Below the pieces are notes generated by a model. It was not told the DNA's origin. It searched no databases and saw only the letters and a program-made list of their open reading frames with translations. From Streptomyces sp. HmicA12 (lineage in GTDB: Bacteria; Actinomycetota; Actinomycetes; Streptomycetales; Streptomycetaceae), in contig NZ_KB891814.1 in the NCBI RefSeq assembly GCF_000373565.1, positions 61,983-125,982 on the forward strand: 64,000 nucleotides of DNA, in the 5' to 3' direction. Below, in pieces: positions 1 through 7,663 of the stretch. The position numbers and the translations under genes are program-made. Each line of letters begins with the position of its first letter. The first letter of the stretch is position 1.

Positions 1-150
1 CGCGGGGTCGTCGAGGTCGACGTACGACTGCGGCGCCCCGTCCACCGTGAGCAGCCAGGCCCGGCGCCGGTCCACGTCGGGCAGCAGCTTGGCCGTGCCG
101 TGGTCGACGGCGCGGGTGACGGGTATCGGCTCGGGGTCGGGTGCGTTCAC
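1..150 (-). CDS. Spermidine-synthase-like protein, N-terminal fragment (truncated by window edge)
   Basis: Only the first 50 codons lie in the window, read leftward from a GTG at 150 that follows an in-frame stop. The peptide includes AVDHGTAKLLPD and LLTVDGAPQSYVDLDD, the usual N-terminal signature of actinobacterial spermidine/spermine synthase-like methyltransferases (polyamine synthase fold, SAM-type Rossmann domain further downstream). The catalytic domain is outside the window, so whether this makes polyamines or is one of the many uncharacterised relatives cannot be judged. It runs in the same direction as the patatin gene, 52 bases downstream of it, and could be co-transcribed. Confidence 0.6.
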   Translation of the reverse strand, partial: MNAPDPEPIPVTRAVDHGTAKLLPDVDRRRAWLLTVDGAPQSYVDLDDPA

Positions 151-202
151 ACGCCCATTGTGCCGGGGGCCCGCCGGGCCGCGCCCCTGCCCACCCGCGC
201 TC

Positions 203-1078
203 CTAGGTCTCGAGGCCCGGTCCGGCCGACGACGGTCCGCCGCTCCACGTCCGGGCGACCTCCGCATGGTGCCCCGCGGCCTGTTCGCGGCCCGCGCGGG
301 CCGCCGGTGCGCGGCGGGACGGGTCGAGGGCGTTGCGGCCGAAGGCGGCGCGGGCCGCGCGGTCCGGGGTGATGAGGGTGACGTGGGCGCCCGCGTCGGC
401 GAGCCGGGCGGCCTGGGTGCGGGCCGCGTGCAGGACGCCGCCGCCCGCGGCGATGGGCGCGATGACGACGACCCGGTCGTGCCCCTCGGCGAGCTGGGCG
501 TTGGCCGGGGAGCGGGTGCCGCCGTCGATCCAGCGGTCGCCGTCGATCGTCACCGGGGGCCACACGCCCGGCACGGCGCAGCTCGCCGCGACGGCGTCCA
601 CCAGGCCGACCCCGCAGGCCGCGTCGAAGACCCGGAACGCACCGGTGTCCGCCCGCACGGCGGTGACGAGGAGGCGACGCCCGGGCCAGTCGTGCGAGAG
701 CAGCCGGCCCGCGATCACCGCGCGGCGCTCCGCCTCGCCGGGCGTGCGGGCCGCCAGGGCCATCCGCCCGAGCTTGCGCCCGTACGACTCGATGCTCCGG
801 GAGGAGAGCGCCGCGCGGGCGTACCGGAACATCGCCGTGGAACCGAGGTGGCCCGTCATCTCCCCTGCGGAGGATGCGAGTTGACGCTCGTACAGGGTCG
901 CAGGCGTCAGCTTTCCCGAGGTGAGCTGGGCGCCGACGACCGCGCCCGCCGAGGTGCCGACGACGGTGTCGGCGTCCCACAGGTCGGTGCCCGCCTCGGC
1001 GAGCCCGTACAGCACGCCGGACATCCAGCCGATGCCGGCGAGCCCGCCGCCCCCGAGTACGAGTGCCCTGCCCGCCAC
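203..1078 (-). CDS. Patatin-like phospholipase
   Basis: The 291-residue protein has the full patatin hydrolase layout: a glycine-rich oxyanion loop GGGGLAG at residues 9-15, the nucleophile elbow GTSAG with Ser43, and the DGG catalytic aspartate motif at 185-187. Patatin-family enzymes are Ser-Asp dyad lipid acyl hydrolases acting on phospholipids or neutral lipids. No signal peptide or membrane segment is visible, so a cytoplasmic role is likely. The GTG start is preceded by GGAGG with suitable spacing. The C-terminal 40 residues are low in conservation and rich in Arg/Ala. It lies between tuf3 and the spermidine-synthase-like gene, all leftward. The substrate is unknown. Confidence 0.88.
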   Translation of the reverse strand: MAGRALVLGGGGLAGIGWMSGVLYGLAEAGTDLWDADTVVGTSAGAVVGAQLTSGKLTPATLYERQLASSAGEMTGHLGSTAMFRYARAALSSRSIESYGRKLGRMALAARTPGEAERRAVIAGRLLSHDWPGRRLLVTAVRADTGAFRVFDAACGVGLVDAVAASCAVPGVWPPVTIDGDRWIDGGTRSPANAQLAEGHDRVVVIAPIAAGGGVLHAARTQAARLADAGAHVTLITPDRAARAAFGRNALDPSRRAPAARAGREQAAGHHAEVARTWSGGPSSAGPGLET

Positions 1079-1174
1079 CGCGACCTCCGCCGGTCCGTTC
1101 CCGCCCCGTTGTCAGCGGTCAGTGTGACGTACGGGAGCGGGCCCGGGACATGGAGGTCCCGGGCCCGACCCGCC

Positions 1175-2359
1175 TCACTCGACGGAGGTCACCGTGCCCG
1201 CGCCGACGGTCCGCCCGCCCTCGCGGATCGCGAAGCCGAGCCCCGACTCCAGCGGCACGTCACGCCCCAGCTCGACCGTCATGGTGACGGTGTCGCCGGG
1301 CCGCGCGACGGCCGTCTCACCGAGGTCGACGTCGCCGACGACGTCCGCGGTGCGCAGGTAGAACTGCGGCCGGTAGCCGGTCGCGACGGGCGTCGACCGG
1401 CCGCCCTCCTTCGCCGACAGGACGTAGACCTGCGCGGTGAAGCGCCGCGCGGGCCGCACGCTGCCGGGCTCGGCCACGACGTGCCCGCGCCGGACCGCGT
1501 CACGGGCGACGCCACGGAGCAGCAGCGCGACGTTGTCGCCGGCCTGCGCCTCGTCCATCGGCTTGCCGAAGGTCTCGACGCCGGTGACGACGGTCTCCAC
1601 GTCCTCGGCCGTGCCGTAGACCCGCACCCGGTCACCGACGCGCACGCGCCCGCGCTCGACCGCGCCGGTCACGACGGTCCCCCGCCCGCTGATGGTCATG
1701 ACGTTCTCGACCGACAGCAGGAACGACGCGTCCACGTACCGCTCCGGCATCGGCACGTACGTGTCCACCGCGTCGAGCAGCGCCTCGATGGACGCGGTCC
1801 ACCGCGGGTCCCCGTCGAGCGCCCGCAGACCGGAGACCCGGACCACCGGGACGGAGTCGCCCCCGTACCCGTGCGCGGACAACAGGTCGCGCACCTCCAG
1901 CTCGACGAGGTCGGTGAGCTCCTCGTCACCGGCGTCCGCCTTGTTGATGGCCACGACGATGTGGTCGACGCCGACCTGCCGGGCGAGCAGCACGTGCTCC
2001 GCCGTCTGCGGCATGATCCCGTCGAGCGCGGAGACGACGAGGATCGCCCCGTCGAGCTGGGCCGCGCCGGTGACCATGTTCTTGACGTAGTCGGCGTGGC
2101 CCGGCATGTCCACGTGCGCGTAGTGCCGGGTGTCGGTCTCGTACTCGACGTGCGCGATGTTGATGGTGATGCCGCGCTGCGCCTCCTCGGGGGCCTTGTC
2201 GATGCGGTGGAATGGGACGAAGGTGGCGAAGGTGCCCCCGCCGCGCTCGGCGAGGACCTTGGTGATGGCGGCGGTCAGGGTCGTCTTGCCGTGGTCGACG
2301 TGGCCCATGGTGCCGATGTTCAGGTGCGGCTTGGTGCGCACGTATGCCGTCTTGGGCAT
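1175..2359 (-). CDS. tuf3: Divergent second elongation factor Tu (EF-Tu3 type)
   Basis: A complete 394-residue EF-Tu with all G motifs: GHVDHGKT (19-26), switch-I RGITIN (62-67), DMPGH (84-88), NKAD (139-142), then domains 2 and 3 ending in VGAGTVTSVE. EF-Tu delivers aminoacyl-tRNA to the ribosome as a GTPase. Compared with the housekeeping protein it has a short switch region, Met instead of Cys in the DCPGH motif, and many substitutions (for example ALDGIMPQT). It stands alone rather than next to fusA and the S12/S7 ribosomal genes. This fits the non-essential, divergent tuf3 known from Streptomyces coelicolor and S. ramocissimus, reported to be induced under stringent conditions. A purine-rich site precedes the ATG. 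Whether it confers elfamycin tolerance cannot be told from sequence. Confidence 0.93.
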   Translation of the reverse strand: MPKTAYVRTKPHLNIGTMGHVDHGKTTLTAAITKVLAERGGGTFATFVPFHRIDKAPEEAQRGITINIAHVEYETDTRHYAHVDMPGHADYVKNMVTGAAQLDGAILVVSALDGIMPQTAEHVLLARQVGVDHIVVAINKADAGDEELTDLVELEVRDLLSAHGYGGDSVPVVRVSGLRALDGDPRWTASIEALLDAVDTYVPMPERYVDASFLLSVENVMTISGRGTVVTGAVERGRVRVGDRVRVYGTAEDVETVVTGVETFGKPMDEAQAGDNVALLLRGVARDAVRRGHVVAEPGSVRPARRFTAQVYVLSAKEGGRSTPVATGYRPQFYLRTADVVGDVDLGETAVARPGDTVTMTVELGRDVPLESGLGFAIREGGRTVGAGTVTSVE

Positions 2360-2528
2360 GGCTGACTGGTTCCTTCCGGAACTTCAGGAAAAGTGGTGGC
2401 CTCCTGCGGGAGGCGGGGACCCCTGAGCCGGACCGACCCTCCCCCTGCGGGGTCCGCCGGAATGTCCGGAGAGGGTCAGCTTCGCGCGCCGTCTGCTGCG
2501 GCGGCCAGGAAAGCGGCAGCCTGAGCTG

Positions 2529-2546
2529 CGTCCGCGACTGCGGACG
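2529..2546. terminator. Short GC hairpin between alkD-like gene and tuf3
   Basis: CGTCCGC and GCGGACG flank a GACT loop, giving a 7-bp stem in the 289-base gap between the two leftward genes. It may end the upstream transcript or lie in the tuf3 leader. No U-run follows, as is usual in Streptomyces. The rest of the gap shows no gene. Confidence 0.3.
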
Positions 2547-2648
2547 GAGCTGCGAGGAAGGCGTGCCGGAACATGAGGCAGATCTTCGCCCACGGAGCGC
2601 CGCACGTCGAACGATTTTCCGCGCCCGGCACGGGCGTCTCTCAGCCGG

Positions 2649-3356
2649 TCACGGCCCTACGTTCTTCAGGGCTTCCCGCACCGACAGCGGGGCGAGCACG
2701 TCGCGGTGGGCGGCGACGAAGGACCGTACGGCGTCCGCGTCCGTCTTCGCGTACTCGCGCAGCGCCCAGCCGATCGCCTTACGGATGAAGAAGTCGCCGT
2801 GACCGGCCTGCCGCAGGCAGTAGGCGAACAGCCGCTCCGTGTCCGTCTCCTCCTTGTGGCGGAGCTGGTGGAGCAGAGCGGTCCTGGCGACCCACAGGTC
2901 GTCGTCCTCGATCCACGCGTCCATGTCGGCCGTCAGCTTCGGATCGGCGGCGACGAGCCCGCCCACCACATGGGCGGCGAGGTGGTCGACGGTGTCCCAC
3001 CAGGGCACGGTCGTGACCAGATGCCGGGCCACCGGCAGGAAGCCCGACGACAGCAGACGGACGTGGCGGCGCAGACAGTCGATGGCGAAGTAGGCGTACT
3101 CGCGCTCGGGCAGTGCCCAGCAGCGCAGCGCGAGGGCGGTGAGGTCGGTCTCGTCGGGCCGCGGGGTTCCCTCCAGTACCTCGCGCGACAGCCCCCTCCG
3201 TACGGGTGAGGTGAGCCCGAGGAAGGGGGCGACGTCCTTCATGTACGCACGCATCTGCGCGGCCCGCTCCGGATCGGCCGCGGCGCCGTAGACGGCGGGC
3301 AACCGGCCGAGGACGGTGTCGGCGTAGGCGCTGGGCGGTGGCGTGATGACGGCCAC
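2649..3356 (-). CDS. DNA alkylation repair protein (AlkD family)
   Basis: The 235-residue protein is built of HEAT-like helical repeats with the AlkD-type segments REYAYFAIDCL, WWDTVDHLA and FFIRKAIGWALREYAK. The last two carry the Trp/Asp and Arg positions that surround the alkylated base in AlkD. AlkD removes N3- and N7-alkylpurines without flipping the base. The reading frame stays open upstream to 3548, but that would overlap the divergent membrane gene. The GTG at 3356, preceded by GAGGAGAGAGGGGAAG, is the credible start. It is leftward, ahead of tuf3, and there is no visible link to the SOS or Ada system. Confidence 0.85.
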   Translation of the reverse strand: MAVITPPPSAYADTVLGRLPAVYGAAADPERAAQMRAYMKDVAPFLGLTSPVRRGLSREVLEGTPRPDETDLTALALRCWALPEREYAYFAIDCLRRHVRLLSSGFLPVARHLVTTVPWWDTVDHLAAHVVGGLVAADPKLTADMDAWIEDDDLWVARTALLHQLRHKEETDTERLFAYCLRQAGHGDFFIRKAIGWALREYAKTDADAVRSFVAAHRDVLAPLSVREALKNVGP

Positions 3357-3472
3357 GATCGCTTCCCCTCTCTCCTCCGCGAGCTGCGGGAACCGCGCGC
3401 AGTACCGGATCTGCCGGAAATGTGAGACACAACCTACGGCGATCTTACGTAGGTGTCGGTTAGTCTCCCCGG

Positions 3473-4240
3473 ATGCTCGACACCGTCCCCGCCCGTCCCG
3501 CCGGGCTCGCCGCACGCTGCACCAGGGTGCTGGTCTCCCCCTGGTCACGGCTGTCGCTCCTGGTGATGCTGCTGGCCGCGGGTGCGACGTGCGTGCTGCT
3601 CTTCGAGCCGCAGCGGCTGCTCGAGGACGGCTGGCCGCAGCAGATGACCGGGGCGTTCGCCGTCGTCGCGTTCGCGGTGGCGTACGGCCTGTGCACGGTG
3701 GCGTTCGTGCCGAGACCCCTGCTCAATCTGGCGGCGGGTGCCCTGTTCGGCTCACAGCTCGGCCTGCTCGGCGCGATCGGCGGCACGGTGGTGGGCGCCG
3801 GTGTCGCGTTCGGTCTGGGCCGGATGCTCGGCCAGGACGCGCTGCGTCCACTGCTGCGCGGTCGCATGCTGCGGGCGGCGGACGGCCAGCTGAGCAGACA
3901 CGGCTTCCGCTCGATGCTGGCGGCCCGCCTCTTCCCCGGCGTCCCGTTCTGGGCGGCGAACTACTGCGCGTCGATCTCCCGGATGCGCTGGGCCCCGTTC
4001 CTGCTGGCCACGGCGCTCGGCTCGATCCCGAACACGGCGGCGTACGTGGTCGCGGGCGCCAGGGCGTCGACGCCAACGTCCCCCGCGTTCCTGATCGCGA
4101 TGGGCTTCATCGCGATCACGGGCCTGGCGGGTGTCCTGGTCGCCTGGTTCAAGCGGCACAAGCTGACGGGCCGGGCCGGCGACGCGAGCACCCACGACAC
4201 AGCGGCGCAGGAACCGGTGTCCGCCTCCTCGCCGCGCTAG
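3473..4240 (+). CDS. TVP38/TMEM64 family (VTT domain) membrane protein
   Basis: A 255-residue integral membrane protein with about six hydrophobic segments. The VTT/SNARE-associated core is recognisable: LLNLAAGALFG followed by GTVVGAGVAFGLGR, an amphipathic loop, then ARLFPGVPFWAANY and the closing LGSIPNTAAYVVAG. VTT proteins relate to the DedA family and to eukaryotic lipid scramblases; in bacteria they are linked to membrane lipid homeostasis. The N-terminus is basic before the first membrane segment, and the C-terminal 35 residues are polar. Its TAG stop shares the sequence CTAG with the stop of the convergent thiolase gene, so the two coding regions interlock by four bases. Confidence 0.85.
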   Translation: MLDTVPARPAGLAARCTRVLVSPWSRLSLLVMLLAAGATCVLLFEPQRLLEDGWPQQMTGAFAVVAFAVAYGLCTVAFVPRPLLNLAAGALFGSQLGLLGAIGGTVVGAGVAFGLGRMLGQDALRPLLRGRMLRAADGQLSRHGFRSMLAARLFPGVPFWAANYCASISRMRWAPFLLATALGSIPNTAAYVVAGARASTPTSPAFLIAMGFIAITGLAGVLVAWFKRHKLTGRAGDASTHDTAAQEPVSASSPR

Positions 4241-5409
4241 AGCGCTTCCAGCACCGTGGCGTTGGCGAGGCCGCCGGCCTCGCACATGGTCTGCAGGGCG
4301 AAGCGTCCGCCCCCCGCGCGCAGCGCGTGCACCAGCGTCGTCATCAGCCGCGTGCCGCTGGCTCCGAGCGGATGTCCGAGCGCGATCGCCCCACCGTGCA
4401 CGTTCAGCCGGGCCGGATCCGCCCCGGTCTCCCGCAGCCATGCGAGGACCACCGCCGCGAACGCCTCGTTGACCTCGAACAGGTCGATGTCGCCGAGGCC
4501 GAGCCCGGCCCTGCGCAGCACCTTCTCGGTCGCCGGGATCACGCCGGTCAGCATGAGCAGCGGATCGGACCCGGTCACGGCGAAGGAGTGCAGGCGGGCG
4601 AGCGGGCGCAGGCCGAGCCGGGCCGCGTACTCGCTCGTCGTGACGAGCACGGCGGACGCGCCGTCGTTGACCGGGCTGGCGTTGCCCGCGGTCACGTTCC
4701 ACTCGATCTGCGGGAAGCGTTCGGCGAAGGCCGGGTCGTAGTACGCGGGCTTCAGTCCGGCCAGGACTTCCGGCGACGTCCCGGGCCGCACCGACTCGTC
4801 CCGTGTCAGCCCCTCCAGCGGGGCGACCTCCGCGTCGAAGAGCCCGGCGTCCCACGCGGCGGCGGCCTTGCGGTGGGACTCGACGGCGTACGCGTCCATC
4901 CGCTCGCGCGACAGCGACCATTTCGCGGCGATGAGTTCGGCGCTGATGCCCTGCGGGACCAGGCCCTCCGGGTAGCGCGCGGCGATCCCCGGGCCGAACG
5001 GGTCGGCGCCCGCCGGCACGTTGGACCACATCGGCACCCGGCTCATCGACTCGACTCCGCAGGCGATGGCCAGGTCGTACGCGCCGGACAGGACGCCCTG
5101 CGCGGCGAAGTGCACGGCCTGCTGGGAGGAGCCGCACTGCCGGTCGACGGTCGTGGCGGGCACGGACTCGGGGAATCCGGCGGAAAGGACCGCGTACCGG
5201 GTGGTGTTCATGGCCTGTTCGCCGACCTGGTCGACGGTGCCGCCGATGACGTCGTCGACGAGCGCGGGATCGACTCCGGCCCGGTCGACGAGGGTGCGCA
5301 GGGTGTGGGCGAGGAGGGAGACGGGGTGGGTGCCGGACAGGGCGCCGACGGCCGCCTTGCCCTTGCCGACGGGGGTGCGTACGGCTTCGACGATCACTGC
5401 GTCACGCAT
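4237..5409 (-). CDS. Acetyl-CoA acetyltransferase / thiolase
   Basis: A 390-residue type II thiolase. Cys92 lies in DRQCGSS (acyl-accepting nucleophile), the His motif is GGAIALGHPLGASG and the second Cys is in TMCEAGG near the C-terminus. The enzyme condenses or cleaves acyl-CoA in beta-oxidation or acetoacetyl-CoA formation. An in-frame ATG lies 15 bases upstream, but the ATG at 5409 is preceded by GGAGG within that stretch and its product begins MRDAVIVEAVRTP, the standard thiolase start. It is divergent from an HxlR regulator with a palindrome between them, so redox or ligand control by that regulator is likely. Chain-length preference is not readable. Confidence 0.93.
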   Translation of the reverse strand: MRDAVIVEAVRTPVGKGKAAVGALSGTHPVSLLAHTLRTLVDRAGVDPALVDDVIGGTVDQVGEQAMNTTRYAVLSAGFPESVPATTVDRQCGSSQQAVHFAAQGVLSGAYDLAIACGVESMSRVPMWSNVPAGADPFGPGIAARYPEGLVPQGISAELIAAKWSLSRERMDAYAVESHRKAAAAWDAGLFDAEVAPLEGLTRDESVRPGTSPEVLAGLKPAYYDPAFAERFPQIEWNVTAGNASPVNDGASAVLVTTSEYAARLGLRPLARLHSFAVTGSDPLLMLTGVIPATEKVLRRAGLGLGDIDLFEVNEAFAAVVLAWLRETGADPARLNVHGGAIALGHPLGASGTRLMTTLVHALRAGGGRFALQTMCEAGGLANATVLEAL

Positions 5410-5487
5410 GGCGCGGGCCTCCATGGCAGGTGAGGGTTGCGGAGGTTACGTGCGAGTAGGAATTTCGAACTCACCATAGCTCGGTGC

Positions 5488-5502
5488 GTTTGAAAAACAA
5501 AC
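5488..5502. promoter_or_regulatory. Palindrome GTTTGaaaaaCAAAC, probable HxlR operator
   Basis: A perfect 5+5-bp inverted repeat around an A5 spacer in the divergent thiolase/HxlR promoter region. It is the only AT-rich patch there and lies 32 bases before the regulator start, where an autoregulatory operator would be expected. Assignment to HxlR is inferred from position. Confidence 0.5.
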
Positions 5503-5533
5503 CCTCCCTGGTCCCGGTCCTTACACTGGGCGC

Positions 5534-6007
5534 ATGCCTGCTGCCGCGAAGGACCCCCGCCCCTGCTCGATCGCCGACACTCTGGCGGTCATCGGCGAGA
5601 AGTACTCGCTGCTCGTGCTGCGCGAGGTGTGCCTGGGCAACGGCCGGTTCGACCGGCTGGTGCGCAACATCGGGGCGCCGCGCGACATCCTGGCCGGCCG
5701 GCTGCGGCGGCTCGTCGACGCGGGAATCCTGGAGAAGGTCGCCTATCAGGAGCGGCCGCAGCGCTTCGAGTACCGGCCGACGGCGGCGGGACTCGAACTG
5801 GAACCGGTGCTGATGACGCTCATGGCCTGGGGCGACCGCCATCTGCGCGACGGCGACCGCCCCATGGTGGTCGAGCACAGGTGCGGGCACGATCTGGTGC
5901 CCTCGGTGAGGTGCGCGGCGTGCGGCGAGGAGGTGCGCCACGAGGATCTCCGGGCGCACCCCCAGTCTCCGGGCTGGACGACGTCGGGCCCGGAGGCCGC
6001 GGCTTAG
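5534..6007 (+). CDS. HxlR-family winged-helix transcriptional regulator
   Basis: The 157-residue protein opens with CSIADTLAVIGEKYSLLVLRE and continues GRFDRLVRNIGAPRDILAGRLRRLVDAGILEK, the classic HxlR winged helix. HxlR proteins often sense electrophiles or thiol stress through an N-terminal cysteine; one is present here (Cys12). The C-terminus carries an extra zinc-ribbon-like segment with CGH and CAACG, seen in a subset of actinobacterial HxlR proteins. It is divergent from a thiolase and probably controls that gene and itself. The ATG is 11 bases after a TTACACT sequence, so the transcript may be nearly leaderless. Confidence 0.88.
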   Translation: MPAAAKDPRPCSIADTLAVIGEKYSLLVLREVCLGNGRFDRLVRNIGAPRDILAGRLRRLVDAGILEKVAYQERPQRFEYRPTAAGLELEPVLMTLMAWGDRHLRDGDRPMVVEHRCGHDLVPSVRCAACGEEVRHEDLRAHPQSPGWTTSGPEAAA

Positions 6008-6017
6008 CACGTGCGGT

Positions 6018-6734
6018 TCAGTCGGTCCGGTACACGTCCAGCCGACCGCACATCCCGAACTTGCCACGCGCGGAAGGTACTTCGGACCGCACGTCCGCGT
6101 CCTTGAGATGCCCGGCGTCCCCCGCGGCGAGCCGGTCGAGCTGCCGTCCGGTCGCGGCGGACGCGGCGGCTGCCCCGCGCTCCCAGCGTTCGCGCCAGGC
6201 GTCCAGCCGGTGCCGCACGAGGGCGGCCGCCGCCTCGTGGAAGGCGGCGAGTTCCTCCGGGTGCCCGCGCAGCCGCAGGTACCCCTCGACGGCGAGGTCG
6301 CGGCGGGCCCGCGCCACCCGCTCCTGCTCGGCCTCGGGGGCGTCGGCGGGAATGGCGGTGGCGGCCGCGTAGGTGTCCGGGTCGGTCAGGTACGCGGGCG
6401 GCAGCGTGAGCACGGCGTCGCCGGCCTCGGGGAGCCCGCTGTTCTGCATGAGGACGACGATGCGCAGGCCGCCGTCCTCGTTCACCAGGCGGTGGATGGT
6501 CCCCGGCGTGAACCAGGCGACGCTGCCGCCGCCGAGCGCGGTCTCCTTGAACCCGGACGCGGTGAGCGTCTGCACGGCGCCGCGGCCGGCCGTGACGACG
6601 TACCCCTCGCCGCACGTCAGGTGCAGGTGCGGGGTGCCGCCGCAGAGCCCGTCGGCGGCGGGCCAGTCGTAGACGGACAGGTGGGAGACGGCGACGCCGC
6701 CCGGCAGGCCCGCGTAGGTCGCGTCGGGGCTCAC
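6018..6734 (-). CDS. Cupin-domain protein of a sugar-catabolic operon
   Basis: A 238-residue protein with both cupin motifs. Motif 1 is PHLHLTCGEGYVVTAGRG (two His and Glu ligands); motif 2 is FTPGTIHRLVN (third His). The barrel is followed by an unusual helical C-terminal region of about 110 residues rich in Arg, Ala and Glu. Cupins of this kind are metal-dependent isomerases, dioxygenases or sugar-binding proteins. The GTG start at 6734 overlaps the stop of the upstream gene as GTGA, so translation is coupled. As the third gene of the operon it probably acts on the same carbohydrate as its partners. No specific reaction can be named. Confidence 0.75.
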   Translation of the reverse strand: MSPDATYAGLPGGVAVSHLSVYDWPAADGLCGGTPHLHLTCGEGYVVTAGRGAVQTLTASGFKETALGGGSVAWFTPGTIHRLVNEDGGLRIVVLMQNSGLPEAGDAVLTLPPAYLTDPDTYAAATAIPADAPEAEQERVARARRDLAVEGYLRLRGHPEELAAFHEAAAALVRHRLDAWRERWERGAAAASAATGRQLDRLAAGDAGHLKDADVRSEVPSARGKFGMCGRLDVYRTD

Positions 6735-7663
6735 CACGGGTGCTCCGCGAGGTACGTGGCGATCTCCTCCCGCTCCCACGCGCCGTCGGCGACGACGACG
6801 CGGTAGCGCCGGGTGAGGGTGTCGCCGGGCTCCAGGACCAGTTCGTCGTGGAAGGCGAGGGAGGGGGCCACGGCGGCGAACGGGTCGTTGCGCACGAACC
6901 AGTGCGCGGGGTGGGCGCCGTTCTGCCCCGAGTGGTCGTTCTCCGGGGCGTGTTGGAACACGAGCGTGGCGTGCCCGTCGGCGCCGTCGTGCTCGCCGCT
7001 GTACGCGAGCCAGGGCGCCCGGGTGCCCATGATCTGCGGGCCCTCGGCGTCGGCGGTCTGTACGCGGCCGTCGCGGAAGGCGCGCGGCCCGCGCCAGAAC
7101 AGCCCTGTGTAGCCGGCGAGTTCGCGGCCGTGGGTGGTGGGGCTGCCGAAGCGCAGGGGCTCCGTGCGGCGGTTGGTGATCGCGCTCGTCCAGGTCAGGG
7201 TCCAGGAGCCGGCGACCGGGTCGACGTCGCGCACCTCGATGCGGCGCGCCTCGTCGGCCCAGAGTTCGCCGTCGTGCGGGTGCCAGGTGAGGCGCTCGGC
7301 GATGACCGAACCGCCGTCGCCGTCGGCGCTCACCTCGTCGAAGGCGACGTGCGCCATGGACCCGACGCGCTCGGGCAGGGCGAGGTAACCCTCGCCGTGG
7401 ACATAGGAGTTGCCGCCCCACAGGTTCTGCCCCGACAGGTGCGAGGCGGTCATCTGGAGGCCCTTGTGCCAGCGGTGGTCGTTCGGCCGGTAGTCGGTGA
7501 CGGCGTTCCCCGCGAGGGTCCTGATCGGGTGGAGGTACGGCTTGGGCGCCTCCCATGCCGCTTCCGGCTTGTAGACGTAGGCGAACAGCTCGACGCCGGT
7601 GGTGGGTTCGGTGACGGTGATCCGGTCGCCGTGGGCGTGGACGACGCGCAGTGCCTCAGCCAT
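6731..7663 (-). CDS. DUF6807 (PmoA-family) protein
   Basis: The 310-residue protein matches the family once called methane oxygenase PmoA, now DUF6807: PYLHPIRTLAGNAVTDYRPNDHRWHKGL near residues 42-70, then GQNLWGGNSYV and WFVRNDPFA. Despite the old name it is unrelated to membrane methane monooxygenase and is typically found beside Gfo/Idh/MocA oxidoreductases in carbohydrate-use loci, with a beta-sandwich fold like sugar mutarotases. The conserved His and Asp of the HPIRTL and NDHRWHKG segments are intact. It overlaps the upstream oxidoreductase gene by 8 bases and the downstream cupin by 4, a tight operon. Confidence 0.85.
   Translation of the reverse strand: MAEALRVVHAHGDRITVTEPTTGVELFAYVYKPEAAWEAPKPYLHPIRTLAGNAVTDYRPNDHRWHKGLQMTASHLSGQNLWGGNSYVHGEGYLALPERVGSMAHVAFDEVSADGDGGSVIAERLTWHPHDGELWADEARRIEVRDVDPVAGSWTLTWTSAITNRRTEPLRFGSPTTHGRELAGYTGLFWRGPRAFRDGRVQTADAEGPQIMGTRAPWLAYSGEHDGADGHATLVFQHAPENDHSGQNGAHPAHWFVRNDPFAAVAPSLAFHDELVLEPGDTLTRRYRVVVADGAWEREEIATYLAEHPW

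Noticed and set aside
47..2365. Very long rightward open frame (772 codons) across the patatin and tuf3 genes
   Set aside because: It is antisense to two clear genes. Its protein is low-complexity Gly/Arg/Ala/Asp typical of off-frame reading in high-GC DNA.
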